Part shown: positions 38,601 to 51,290 of the stretch, in pieces
Layout: each line of letters starts with the position of its first letter
Position numbering within the stretch: the stretch's first letter is position 1
Source: Parus major
Taxonomy: Eukaryota; Chordata; Aves; Passeriformes; Paridae
Direction: 5' to 3'
Assembly: GCF_001522545.3 (NCBI RefSeq)
Contig: NC_031783.1
Location: 3,185,482-3,249,481, forward strand
DNA length: 64,000 nucleotides
Program-made: the position numbers and the translations under genes
Notes under the pieces: model-generated
Told to the model about the DNA's origin: nothing
What the model saw: only the letters and a program-made list of their open reading frames with translations
The model's database searches: none

Positions 38601-38849
38601 CCCACAACATGGGAAGGGTAGAACAACCAAAGTGTCATTCACATAAGGCTCAGCAGCTGAGGGAGTTCAGTATTAATTGCCTAGAGGGTGTTTTCTAGAA
38701 AAAGAGACTTAATACCAGGACAGACTGTGCTTAGTACAGGGTGAAAGAGCAAAGGGAAAAGAACTTAAAGCTGTCTGTGTTTTAAACAATGTGAGTTTAA
38801 AACTTTGAGGCAGGTGAATTTTCATGAAGTACCCACAGAGGCTGATGCA
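35671..38849. other. Unique non-coding sequence
   Basis: No recognisable gene or transposon apart from the short tetranucleotide repeat at 37,729-37,758. Short open frames on both strands (for example 36,947-37,192 and 38,238-38,435) lack family resemblance. Confidence 0.6.
37729..37758 (+). repeat. (TGAA)n microsatellite
   Basis: About seven uninterrupted copies of the tetranucleotide TGAA lie in otherwise unique sequence. Repeats of this kind commonly vary in length between individuals. Confidence 0.9.
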
Positions 38850-39290
38850 CAATCACTGGCCTGCAGCTGGACTTGGCACCACTCATCTCCAGCCCTGCCC
38901 TCAGATGTTCAGCCAGTTCTGAATCCATCTCTGTCTGTCCCCCCCAGCCCCTTTATCAGCAGCTCCTCTGTGAGGATGTGGTGTCAGAATTGTAGATGAA
39001 TTAAGGCAGGCAATTTCCACTGCTCCTCTTGCCTGCCAAGCCATCCTTCAGCTCAGAATGTTCTCAGGTTGGCCACCATCACTTCCCCTTGGTGAGTCCA
39101 TGCTGGCTACTCCTGATGCCTTCCTTGTCCTCTACGTGACTGGAAATCTTTTCCAGGGTTATTTTCTCCATCACCTTTCCAGGTGCTGAGGTGAGGCTGT
39201 CCAGCCTGTCATTCCTTTGGTCCTCCTGCCTGTCCCTCCCCTCAGGAAACAGGAGTGGCACTGGATTTCCTCCAGTTCTGCTGGTTGGTG
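38850..39290 (-). mobile_element. CR1 LINE reverse-transcriptase remnant, minus strand
   Basis: The minus-strand frame at 39,079-39,261 contains the CR1 reverse-transcriptase segment LTSAPGKVMEKI followed by a SQHGLTKGK-like stretch, a signature of avian CR1 ORF2 that I recognise. Further along the element (lower coordinates, about 38,870-38,990) the reverse complement encodes a RWIQNWLN-like segment, the next conserved block of the same protein in a different frame. The part between is eroded. Neither the 5' end nor the 3' tail is present, so this is an old internal fragment. Confidence 0.85.
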
Positions 39291-40970
39291 TGTTTTCCCC
39301 TGAGGTGTTCTGCAGTCACCCTAGGTAGATTTTTACTTCTAAGAAAATAGAGAAGAAACAAGTGGTTTTCTGCAAAGTAAGGTTCTGCTTCATTAGAATG
39401 AAATCCAACAAAGAGGGGAGAGAGGCATTTGAAGAGCAGAACCACCATCATTCATCCAATTGTCACTGTGTTAATGCTGCAGCAACCTTTTACACTGACA
39501 AAGAGCAGCCTGAGTGCTTGATATAAAAGAGAAAGGCCCTGCTAGTATTAATAAAATAGCATGCCAGAGTCCCAGTCCCCTGTAAACTCCAGGTGTTAGA
39601 CAGTGAGTTTCCTTGCCCTGCCACGATAATCTTTGTTTTCCATGGTGGAACAGGAGCAGCTGAGAGCAGGGATTGGCTTTTGTGCAGCACACAGGAACCC
39701 TCACAAAGCACCCCTGCCACGGCCAAGGTCTGTCAGATCCAGAGTGCTGCAGCTGCAGCAGCTTTGCTTCACAGCCTCATCATGGGAGATGGAGAAACCC
39801 TCTGGATGGGCTTCATTGCCAGGGAGCGTGGGAGGAGGCACCTGCAGCTTGGCAGGATGGAAAAGCTCCCCCTCACTCTGTCAGTCTGGGGCATATAGGA
39901 TCAGCCCTTTCAGATCAGTAGTGTGTGTTTCCCAAACTGTGTAAAGCTCTGTGGACTCCTAGAAAAAGGGTAATGCTTCCTAGTTATTATAAATGAAACC
40001 TTTTTGAGAATGAGCCTTGGATTCTGCAATTCCATGGAAACACAAGAAATAAAGATTCAAAGGGTCTGTATCATACAGACAATAGAAATCTGAAATCCCC
40101 TTAGTAGGCATTCATGTTCCAGGCTGTGTGACTGTAATTATGATGTTACAAGGGGAACAGTGGGAGTTAGGAAAACTGGAATTTTGTCCCCACCTTTGAT
40201 TGTTTGTGTATTGTGGGAGAAGGGTAATGATGTTTCTGAGGCTGTTCTCTGTATATTGGATAAGGCACACTGGGGATACATCCCTGCAGATGCTCTGAAG
40301 AGCACACATCAGGCTGTATGAGGAACAGGGCTTCTCTCCAGAGTGGGAATTAATTCCTATTTGGTGAGGCAGGACGCTGAGATCAGCTCAAGTAAAGTTT
40401 TATGTGCATAGATAAGAAGATGGAAGATTAAGAAATATAAAAGGCAAAGGAGGAAAAATGAGATTTTGGTCTTGATCTTCTTTTCATGCCCTTCAAAACA
40501 CACAGCCAGGTGCCTGAAGTAAGAGATACAGTGGTTGGCCATTTTGGTGGCAGCTGTCATTGAGAAGATAAATATTAATCAAGGTTTGTATTACTTAGAG
40601 TAAAAACTGGGAGTAGAAGACTGGTGAGGGAAGTGTATCAGTGGCAGGATTCATAAAGTCAGAATCTACAGCACAGTGATGCTGTGCTCTTCTTTCCTTA
40701 AGGGAATCAAGCATTAGAAGTTGTTTTCTTGCTTTGTTCATTATTTTTCAACACTTTCATTTCCCTCCTACACCAAGTGCTGCAAGCTCCTCTCTCTTTC
40801 CCCACCATAATTTTGGTTGGAATCCTTGTGTGGTTCAGTGTGGTCACTGGGGAAACATTGCTTTAATGATTTGGTATTTAACTGCTCAGTGTTCCTTGCA
40901 CCACAGAGGAGTGGCAGCGCTGACAAAGTACAGGCTGCCCATGGGGAGCACTAGATCACTGCAGAGACGA

Positions 40971-40984
40971 GTTGCTATGGTAAT
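40971..40984 (+). promoter_or_regulatory. Possible X-box (RFX-type) site
   Basis: GTTGCTATGGTAAT closely matches the imperfect inverted repeat bound by RFX transcription factors (GTTGCC and a GGYAAC-like half). It sits in a complex, repeat-free segment (about 40,900-41,060). A single short motif can arise by chance, and no promoter or gene is visible nearby, so function is inference. Confidence 0.3.
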
Positions 40985-41515
40985 ACATTACAGAGCAATG
41001 AGGGATTTGGGAAGATGCATCTGACAGTTTGAGGTAAAGGATCATCATTTCCTTGCAGCTTCAAAAAGTGTCATAATCGGAATTTCAGTTGGCTTGTTTT
41101 CCTTTTCCTTTTGCTTTCGTGAGGTGACATTTCTGCATAGCCCCGAGCACGCTGCAAAACAAAAAGGAAAAGGCTCTGTCCTCATGTAGGCAAGAGCTGA
41201 AATAAAACCAGAGGGAAGAGGTCACTTCTGAGGCAATTAATGAAGAATATGGTTGAATGACTGCACAGGTTCTCTGTATGTCCTTGCCTCTCTCTCACTT
41301 GAATACACAAATCTTCATTTTATAGGCATGGAAGGGAAATATGGAACTTGTGAAAAGTAGGCTCTAGTCATAAGACACACTGCAAGATAGAGTACAACTG
41401 TAAAACAGAGAAAATATTCCTGAGAATAAGGCCCAAGAAGAAGAAAGTCAGCAAAGGGAAAATTAACAATAGAACCACCCCCTACAACTTGTTTCTCCAA
41501 TGTGCATGGAATTAG

Positions 41516-41531
41516 AAAAAAAAAAAAAAAA
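41516..41531 (+). repeat. Poly-A run of 16
   Basis: Sixteen consecutive A residues follow atggaattag. No recognisable retrocopy lies upstream, so this is most simply a mononucleotide repeat. Confidence 0.85.
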
Positions 41532-44500
41532 TACAGTAATGACACAACTTGAAAAATAGCAGTAATATTTTAATTTGAAAATTGAACAGTAACACAAACA
41601 GTATTTCCTTTTTCCAACTTTTTATGCAGATAATCGTCTAAGTATTAACACCTATATATTATATATGTATTCATGTATGGAGACAGAAATAATAGAATAT
41701 TTTGTGTAAATAGGTAAGGGATAGTAAAGTACTTCCCTCCAGAACCAAGACAATGGTTATTGGCTCAGGTATTTATATAGTTAATATTTACATGGTACTT
41801 TTTACACTCCCTATCTCTGAAAGGTGTAAGAACTCTCCAGAACCAAATTACTCCTGGGATTTTCTTATTTTGTACTTTTGGATAGAAATTTGTCTGTGCT
41901 GCACACTGAAGGAGTATTTTTACAGGAATATTTAGCACTTAATTTTTGCTTTCAGCAATTTTGAATTACACCAAACCTTCAGAAGTTTCTCTAGGGCAGG
42001 TGCAGGCACAAGAATTGCATTTTAGTATGTCTCTTTGGCACTCTGGACGTTTCTGGGTGATAATTTCAATTAATCTTCTGGATAGAGAACTGCAAGATGT
42101 GTCTTTCCAGAGCTCAGCCTATTTAATCATCCACAGGTTTACAGCTCTGGATATTAAAGCATCCATGGGCTGTAGGACAGGTTTTGTTTGTTGGGTTTTT
42201 TGGTTGGATTGTTTTTGTTAGTTTTCAAAAAATGAGCCAGGACTGGTTTTTAGAATCCCCATTCTCAATGCCTGAATTCTATCAGCTTTAAAAGGACTTG
42301 TCTTCCTGGGGGCCTTAAACAGCTTTGGAAAGCACAACTCATACATCACACATAGAAAGGGCACTGAAGTAACCCATTCTCGACCTCAGGTAAAGTCCTT
42401 CTCTTAATTCAGATATCAAATTAAGGGTTACTGTTCAGCATCTTTGCTCCAGGCAAGATTGGAAGCTTGAGCTAAGAGCAGACATTTGCTGTTAGGGGAG
42501 CAACCAGCCTAAGCTGTGTTGTGTAACAAATCATTTCCTCCTATTAGATTTGTCATAAATGCATGAGGAATGGTAATTCCTTGATCTAATATCAAGCCTT
42601 TGGGAGCAATGTGTTTGAATGATGTCATTACATCATGTTTGAAGCTGTTAATGTGATTACCTGCAATCACTGGAGAGGCTCGAGGAGGCTGCAGGAGGGT
42701 TTGGCTGTGCTTGTTTTCCCAGCACTGCTACCCTGAGAGCCTGTGGGGTACAGCTGAAATCCCTTCCTTTCCTAGGATTGCTTTTCATTCTTGCTGCTGA
42801 CACTTGTGGCAAATGCTGCTGCAGTTTAAAAATCACGGGAGAGGAAGAACCAAAGTGCCAAAGCAAAGGTTTTTCAGGCTGCAGAGCACGGCACAGGGTG
42901 AGAGAGCTTGGCTGTGATCAGCCAGAGCAGCTCTGACTCTCCTCCTCATGATGTGTGCACTGGGGGACAGTCACCTGGGGAGGCTGGGGCGTTGGGTTGG
43001 CTTTTTAGCAATTTCTGGAGCTGCCACAAGGGATCATGCAGCTCAGTTTGGGCACAGAATAAAGGAGGATCCCTGCAGGCAGAAGAAGTGTCCATCAGAG
43101 CCTCTTTGTGTTGCAATGAGACACTTTGTCTGCAAAGGTTTGATTGCTGCTCGTTCTGCTAAAAATGGTGACAAATAAAAGTAATTGTTATTTTCACTTC
43201 CACAGAAATCCTGTTTTCATTCTATACATTTGTCCTGATTCCTACACTTTAATATGGATTGCCTGGTTCTTCCACAGATGTGTTGGTTTGTATTTTAAAG
43301 AAAGAAGAGAAAAGGAAGAAGGCTTGGGTTTTTCCTTTTCTTTTTCATGATGTTCTAAAGTGACTAAGTCTGGCTTTCACAATTTCTGTCTGTGTGATTC
43401 TGCTTAAAAATGCAAGAGCTGTTCTAGGCACATCTGTAAAACACTCTGAGCAGTGCCTATAGTACAAATGATGTCATGCCCTTCCAGTACTTGTCTGGTT
43501 AAGATCACAGGCTAATTAATTAAATTATGTGTCTTGCAAAATAGAGCATTTTTTTCCCCCTTACCAGACAATTTTCAGTGAAAACATGTAGCACATATAT
43601 TGATAATATGTGATCTTTATGACAATGGAGTCTGAGCATATTTTAATTTGGGGGAACTAGATCTGACTGACTGAAGTTTTCCATACACACTGTTTATAAT
43701 GTCCTGTAGTCACAGTGCTCTTAGATCTCCATCCCAAATGGAAATCCCTCTCCTCTGAAATTTTCATATAGAGCACACATTGCTCAAATATTCCTCTGCA
43801 GACCCCTGCTGAGGCACAGGGGGTGCCCAGCCTCTGGTAGAAGTTAGAATACACATTTGCTTCCTGGAATATAAATCCTGAAAACAAAATATTTGACCCA
43901 GGGCTTCATGTGTAGCCAAACAGGTACTTGAAAGATTTCTCCTTCAGCATTAATTCATTGCCCACATCTGAAGACTGCTGAACCAGTTTCACTGCTTCTT
44001 GGTCCTTCTGCTGAGAAAGGGAAGAAGAACTGTGCCCCTCTCACCCCTTTGGTTCTGGGCATGGCTTGAGGCAGGGTTTATTCCTCAGTGCTCAGGTGCT
44101 TGAGGCACAAAATGCTGCTCTTCCCCTGATACCTTTGCTCTTCCTCCTCTCTTGGTCTGCTCTGCCTTTTCCAGAGCTCAGAAAGAGCCTGTTCAGAGCC
44201 AGGAATTGAGGTCTGGAGCACGGAAGCCTGCATGTGCAGCACAGATTTCTCTGACCTGCTGAGGCTGTTGGACTGAGGATCAGTCCCATAACCTACTTTA
44301 ATGAGCTTTAGGCTTTCTTTGTGTTGACATGCAAACACTTGCTTTGCACTTCACCGTGGTTTCAGGTTGATCAAAATCACTCTGAGTGTGGTAAAATTGA
44401 TCTGAATTTGTAAGTGGCTGCTTATGGTTAAAGTATTGGAAGAGATTTTTAAAGACAGATGTAAGAGTTTGTGTTCAGCAGGAATTCAGCACCTTGTCTT

Positions 44501-47500
44501 TTATGACGTTTGCATAAAATTTCCTGCTCATTTAGATGGCATATTTTTAAAATATTTTTTAGTCTCCCTGTTGCCATGAGGAAAACAAAAGAGGTTTAAG
44601 GTGTTACAAGTTTTAGGCTCTGGCAGTGGTAAATCTCCTTCAGGTGTTGAATACATGATTGTTATCAGGGACAGCTAAAAATACATTTCTTTGCTCTTTT
44701 TTACTTGTTGTTTTGTTTTGTTTATGTTCTGGGCAACAAAGGTGCCTTAGCTTATCAATAATGTATCAAGTATCAACAAATGGGTCAAAAAACTTTCCCA
44801 CCTTGATGATAACTCCATCTTGACTCCTTACATATGGCTTTGTAGCCCGAGATCTTAAGGCAACCTTTCATTAAGGACAATCTGCTTTATTTATGGCACA
44901 ATCTGATAAACAGGTTGAGAGAAATAGCATTGACCTATAAATAATTATTTGATCTAGATATTGGAGGCTGAGTCAACTCTGGGGCATTTGTCTTCCCTTC
45001 CTTTCTTCAATTTGCTGCTACTTATTCTTATCAAATCCAGTCAACTGTAAATTCAGGAGGAGACAGGAAGCAGACTATAGATCCATCTGAGCATTATGAG
45101 CTCCTGACATTAAACCCTGGTGATCTGAAAAATCCAACAACCATGAGCAGAAATGTTTCATCCTAAAAATCTAGAGAGACTCCACCAGGCTTGTCCTGCT
45201 CATTCACATGTGCCTTGTTGTAGGTTCCTTCTTTTTCATTCCCAAGAATTTCTGCTATTTAAAGGTAAGTGGAAGTTCCTTGGTTTCCAGTGCCATCAGC
45301 TATAGGTGGAGCTCCTAAAAACCACAGATACAGCTTTTTCAGGCTGCTCTGTAAAGTCCTTTTGTGATGTATTGTGGGAAACGACCTCTGGCAGAGGATA
45401 TTTATTTACCTGATCCTTTCAGATCAACTTCCATTCTGTGTACCCAGCTCTGCTAAACTTGCACTTCCCTTGTGCTGTGGAGCTCTGCCCTGCTTTTGGC
45501 AGTTTTTCTGTGCTCTCTGTCTTGCTCTCCTTGATGCTGTGATGAGCACAAGGATGTTGTAGCCTTGTCCAGTGCTGTCACCAACATTCCAGGGTGTGTC
45601 CAAACTGGATTTGAGCCCTCAGGGGCTGCCCTGGGCAGGGTGGGTGTGAGACAGGGCAGGGTCAGTGTGAGAGCAGCACATGCTGCTAAAACTCAGTTCA
45701 TTCTCCTTGTGGCTTGGGAATAAGGATTTGTGCAGAATTCTCCCAGAGGGAAAATAGAACACTGCCACCTGTAACCAAAGTAAAGAGCATGAGAGTTCAT
45801 CTTTAGGGACATAGAAAGAGCCTGTGGGAATCATCAATTAGCACAATTACTGATCAGCTAATTTAGACCACTGTAGGGTGCCATGTATTCTGGAGATGAT
45901 TTCCACAAGTTCACCTGCTGAAGGGGTTAAACAGACCCTCCTTTAAGTGCCCTGTGTGCTAAATGTTGTCAGCTCTTGGGAACCTGAGTTTTAATGAACT
46001 TCAACAGATGAAGGTGGTGAGAAGTCTGTATTTCTATCAGCTTTAAAGCCAATGAGTTCCAATTCTTAAGATCTTTGTTTCTAAGGATGTTCTTGGATAG
46101 TCTCAGTAGAAGCCCAGTGGTGCATTTTCACCTCTGCAGGACTCTTTACCCTTTTATTTCCTTTTTATAAATAAATACATTTCTAGTCTGCGCTTTGTGG
46201 CTTGCTGTAAAACAGTCTATCAAGAGATGACCTGGAAAATAAAAGAAATGAAAAACAGATTGTAGCTTTTAAGAACCATCAAAATACAGGGGAGCTGTGA
46301 TTTGAGAATGCTTTTCATTGCTTTTTCTTCTGGCAGCATAAGATTTAGCAGCATTAGCAAACCTGTGTATGAATTCTGAATATTTCTGTTCCCTTCTGAG
46401 GGTAGAGAACACTCTTTCTTCCCACCCTCCCTATGTCATATGGGGTTTATATGCTGTCTCTTCTCTACATAGCACCCTCTTGATCAAACATTAAAGAAAA
46501 AACAAAACAAAAAAGACATTTATAGGCACTCCACCTTTTTAAGCCCTATGGAAAGTGAAACAGGCAGGCTTTCAAGGTGTATTCGGTATTCATCAGAAAA
46601 AAAGAACAATATGGGGCCTAAAAGATAGTGAGGAGGTGTGGGGGTTTAAATCATGATTGAATTCAGACTGTACCGATCAAGGAAAGGAGAAGAGAAAGGT
46701 ATGGACACACTAAAGCAGAGGTGGGGATAGAAGCTCCTTTGCTTTGTGCTTCTTTCCAAATGGTGGCAGGAGGTTTGTACTGACTGCAGCAAAAGAACCA
46801 GCTCATGACAATCACATTTTATTTTTACTGGGAGAAATATTTTATAGAGAGCGTGCTGCTGTGACCAAGGGCTCTGTGAGCCTCACACAACTCCCTAAGT
46901 ATTCCTGAACGAGCTTTTTCAAGTTTCTCCTCACCTTCAGAACTCTGCAGAAAAGCTACTTGGGAGGATAAATACAGAGGTTACCAGAAATTCACAAATG
47001 CTGAGGGGATGGGGACAGGGACAGCCCCAGGAAACTCAGGGTAAAATTGCCTCTCCTATCTAGGCTTCTGTTTTCAGAAAAAAAACAACCTTTTTCTTAA
47101 TGTAAGGAGTGCTTTATCCATTGTTTCTATTCCAAAAGCTCCAGATTCCAATTTTTTTTACAGTTCTATGTGTCAGGCCCAGGAAAGCTTTGGGAGGTGT
47201 AGGCAGCTTACAATGACAGCCTGCAGCCCTGATGTTAAGCAGTATTTTTTATTACACATGGAAACTCCTTCAGAGGGGTATTAAGCTCAGTGAGATTTAA
47301 TGTTTCACGTGTGTAAAACACCCTGATCAAGTCCATAATTATAAAAAAAGGCAGATTGATTTATTTATTTTATAAACACACGTTTTAAGTCCTTGCTAAG
47401 GCCAGTGCACACAGAGAGTTTACCCTGAGCTGCAGGCTCTGCTTTGCCTCAGGCTGAGCCCAAGAGCCATCTCAGCTTTCTGGGCCTCCTGGGAATGTTT

Positions 47501-50500
47501 TATTGAGACAAGATTTGATTTTTCAGTGCTGGCTTGTTAAAAAAACATTGCTTTTCAGAAAAGTTTCAGTGTTGAAGAACCTTTGTTGAGATCCCAGTAG
47601 GCTTCTTTAGCTTTACAGCTTGATTTGTGATTTGGGCAATTTGGAAAATGAGAGCAATCCTGACATTTTCACCCAGCAGCTGTGGAGTGAGAGCCCTGGT
47701 TCCTGAAAAGGTATCTAGGAAATACTTTTCAAGAGTCAGAAAACCACTTTGCAGACAACATTTGAATTCAGAAAATGTAAAACTTCTTCTAGAAAGTCAG
47801 AATTACTAAGATAAATTACAAATTTTAAAAGATAGTGGCAAGCTTGAAGAGATGCATATAGTAAACATTTGTTAAGCTTTGTAAAGTGAAAGAATAAAGT
47901 AAAAATACTTCAGACATCTTGTCAACTTGGGCTTCTGCATATTTTTGTGTGTTTTTTAGGACTCATGTCTCATTACAAGTCAAAGTTTCTCCTGTTTACT
48001 TTTGATTTAACAACATTACATTGCATAGCTAATTATAATTCACTGAAATCGCCCCAAACTACCTTTGATTTCCTTATGTGATGGATGGTATTTGATTTGT
48101 GTGTTTATTTTACATCAGAGTGGTTAATGGGTTAGAAATAAATGTTGTTCTTTCAAGTGAACAGAGTGTTTTCTTTTGCCCTTGAGAACAGCTACACTCA
48201 CTTGGGGTTATGTGGTGAAACAGGAGAATCTGGAGGTGTCATTAGCACAGAGCAAGGAGAAAATGTGAATTGCTGCCTCAGAGGTGACAGAAAGATCCTT
48301 CCTGGAGTTTGAGAAGGGGCTGCTTAGAGTTTTCTGTGAACTGGAAAGCCAAAGAATTGCTGGGCTAAATAAGAAAAAGAAGTTTAAGAGGGCAGTGGTG
48401 AGGAGGTGACTTGGATGGACTAAGCAGAATCTCCCTGAGAGCTTTGGCAAACTCAGGGTCTTGTCTAAATCTATCCATGGACTTGCAAGAACCTTAACTA
48501 AGAGATAATCTTGAATTTCTGTAGAGAAGGGAAAAGATTTGCTGTCTGGCAGTTGGATAGTGGCACAGAGAAATCTCGCTGATTTGGAAAAGTACCTCAG
48601 CATCACCAGAAAACTGAAGTGTCTTGTGAACAGCCTTGGGTGGTTATCCTGGTGCACAGGAGACTCACCAGACCCAGTGAGAGGCGGTGGGTGGGATGAA
48701 GCTGTAGTGCAGCACCATGGCAAGGCTGACTTTGAGCCCTGTGTGTATGAAATAGGTCAGGTTTGAAGGCTGTGCTGGCTCCCCAAACACCTGCTCAGCC
48801 CTGAGCGTGAGGGGCACATCAGGCCAGGTACAGCAGTCTGGGAGCACTTCCCATTTGCAGTCAATTAATCCTCTCACAGCATGAAATAAAAAGATCAGAA
48901 CACGATGTTAAACCTCATTTTGTATTTTCAATTACTAGAGGATAATTATTTTCTTTTTAAGTCTTGGAAGATGACATGATCTGAATACTCTGCTACCCAG
49001 CACTTCTGCTTGTGTTCCTGGAAGCAGAGAGAGTTCAGCTGGGGCAATGCACAAGATAATTAGGTTTATTTTGGAGCCTGGCAAGGCTCTGTATCTACCG
49101 TCGTCTGGAGACAAGTGCAGCACTTCAATCTTTAGTGTGGGGATTTTGGGCTTTGTAAAGTTGGAGTACAGCTGCACAAAGTGAATTTTGTGTGTGGCCT
49201 GGTAGCAGCAGAAGGTGGCTGAGGTGCTTTGGACAGCAGATCAGTGCTAAGTAAACCTTGTAGAACAAGGCTTTCATCTTGTTAGCCCTGATTTCTGCAC
49301 AAGTGAACAAGGGATACTAATTCATGAGAGTTTTCAGAGATAATGGATGTATTTTGGAAAGTTATTGTGGGGTGGAATTTGGAATATTGCAGCTTTCCCA
49401 TTTCTTTGAATGGAAAATAACGAGATTTTAATTGTGTGTGCTGGGTGTATAATTCCCTTTTATTGTACAGGCCTGCTTTTCTTCTTGTAGATTTTTACTG
49501 GATGAACTCCAGTGATTTCAAAGAAGAAATGTGAAGTAAAATGTGAAAGGTGCCAAATATGAATGTAACAGGAAATAAAAGTATCAACAGATTTGGCTCA
49601 GGTGTTTGGTTTTGGCATTGTTAGGATCCAAAAAAAAAAGCTGTATGAAAAGTACCAAGAGTAGCATAACTTAAAATAAGTAAAGTCTAACTCATGTCAT
49701 GTAAAGGAATCACCATTTAAAAACACATCAGTGCAATGTAATCACTTTTTCTTCTACATGGAGTCTCTGGAGAGGTCACATTTGTATACTTATGCTTTCC
49801 TTTTTGGGTCCAGTGAATTGCACCTAATTTGGCACAAATTTCTGCTTCTCTAGCTTCTTTACTTCTTTAGATTCAAGTGAAGTTAAGAAATGCAGTGTTC
49901 CAGGTTACTTATGACGCTGTTAGCATTTCAGAAAGCATCACTGTGATGGGGTTCACCTTGGGCAGGAAATGGAAAGAGGTCAGGGAATGGAAATATGCAG
50001 AAACACATTAAGAAAAGAGTGTTCTCTATTAACACCCTTCCCACTGAATTTTGTACATCAGGATGTTGTGCTGGAGATCACATTTCCCATGCAGATATTT
50101 TCCTTTTGCAGTAAACAGTCCCTGGAAAAGGCTCTTCCTATGGAGTACAGCAAACACAGCACAGTCTGTATTTTTTGGGGGTGCAGATATTGATTATGTC
50201 TTGTCTTTTGACCTGAATGGGCAACTGCAGGGTTTATTTTTATTGGTAGCTGACAAAACATAGAGAAAAAAAATAGAGAAATATATTTATTATTTTCTTA
50301 GGTACCTTCAGTTGCATCAACCATTAGCATGGGAGATGTAATACAGTGTATTTTTTGTCAACTTTAGTGGGGTTTGCACATGTGTAGCTGTGAATTTTGA
50401 CTTTTTTCTAAGAGGGTATCCACATTAGAAGTTAAAGGGAGGGAAATGGCCAGTCCTTGCTTTTTGTGAAAAATGTTTCTTCAAGTATTGAAACTGTCAA

Positions 50501-51084
50501 GAAATCTTGATCAGAGTGAGCTGAGTCCAAGATGTGACTGTTTCATTCCAGGTTGGCATTTTCAGCCAGTAACAATTTACAATTACAGCCAAGTGCATTA
50601 TGAAAACTGTCTGTAACTTATAACCAGCCCTGGGGGGTTTTACTGGAGGAGAGCTAAACCTGTCAGCTGGAACTCCCTGGTACCTTGAAAGTTGAAACTG
50701 GGCTGATTTGGGATAAGTTCTCAAAAATATTGAAGCTTTTAATGACAGCTGAGTCTAGTAGAAGTTCTAAAACACATCGACCCCTTTCTAATGCAGGTTA
50801 GTCCATCACTGGGAAACTGGAAACAGTTTCTGTTACTTTAAAAATGGAAGGAAAAAGGAATGAAAAGCAGTTGAAAATTTGCAGAAGCCTCTTTCCACAC
50901 ACAAACAGAGATGGAGCAATCAGATAATTAAGATGCATGTGCCACATGACATTAAGAAGCGTTTTCTGAACTGTTAATTCAGATTTAGTCATTTACATAT
51001 TTTATTCTTGTTGAAGCTGAAGGTTAGTGTAAAGTTCCTATGGTGTTTCCCTGTTCCTCTTTGAAGGAAGACAATGTATCTGAA

Positions 51085-51290
51085 CATATTTGTGGTGGAT
51101 TTGGCAGTGGGAGGGTAAAAATGTGTGGATGTGGCACTTGGAGACATGGTTCAGTGGTGGACCTGGCAGTGAAGGGTTCATGGTTGGACTCAATGATCTT
51201 AGAGGGATTTTCCAACATTAAGGATTCTGTGATTCCATCCTTAAAGGTCTCTTCCTACCTAGATGATTCTGTGATTTAGTGATCCTAGCC
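51085..51290 (+). mobile_element. CR1 3' tail fragment, plus strand
   Basis: The sequence resembles the last roughly 150 bp of CR1: a ggatgtggcacttggagaca segment, then ggttggactcaatgatctta, then a tail gattctgtgattcc. A second tail-like gattctgtgatttagtgat follows about 40 bp later, after a partial copy of the aaggtctcttcctacc segment. Only the 3' end is present, as expected for a severely 5'-truncated insertion. Confidence 0.85.

Larger units (their letters stand above)
39291..51084. other. Unique non-coding sequence
   Basis: Nearly 12 kb without a recognisable gene or young transposon. Minor features are the poly-A run at 41,516, A-rich sequence near 46,490-46,515 and an A10 run near 49,632. 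The minus-strand frame 48,208-48,723 (171 codons) is among the longest gap-free open frames outside repeats, but its translation is Ser/Leu-rich, shows no domain, and its length is within chance for 64 kb read in six frames. Composition is mostly AT-leaning. Confidence 0.55.

Noticed and set aside
48208..48723. 171-codon open frame, minus strand
   Set aside because: Unique sequence, but the translation shows no family resemblance and no splice or promoter context is visible.
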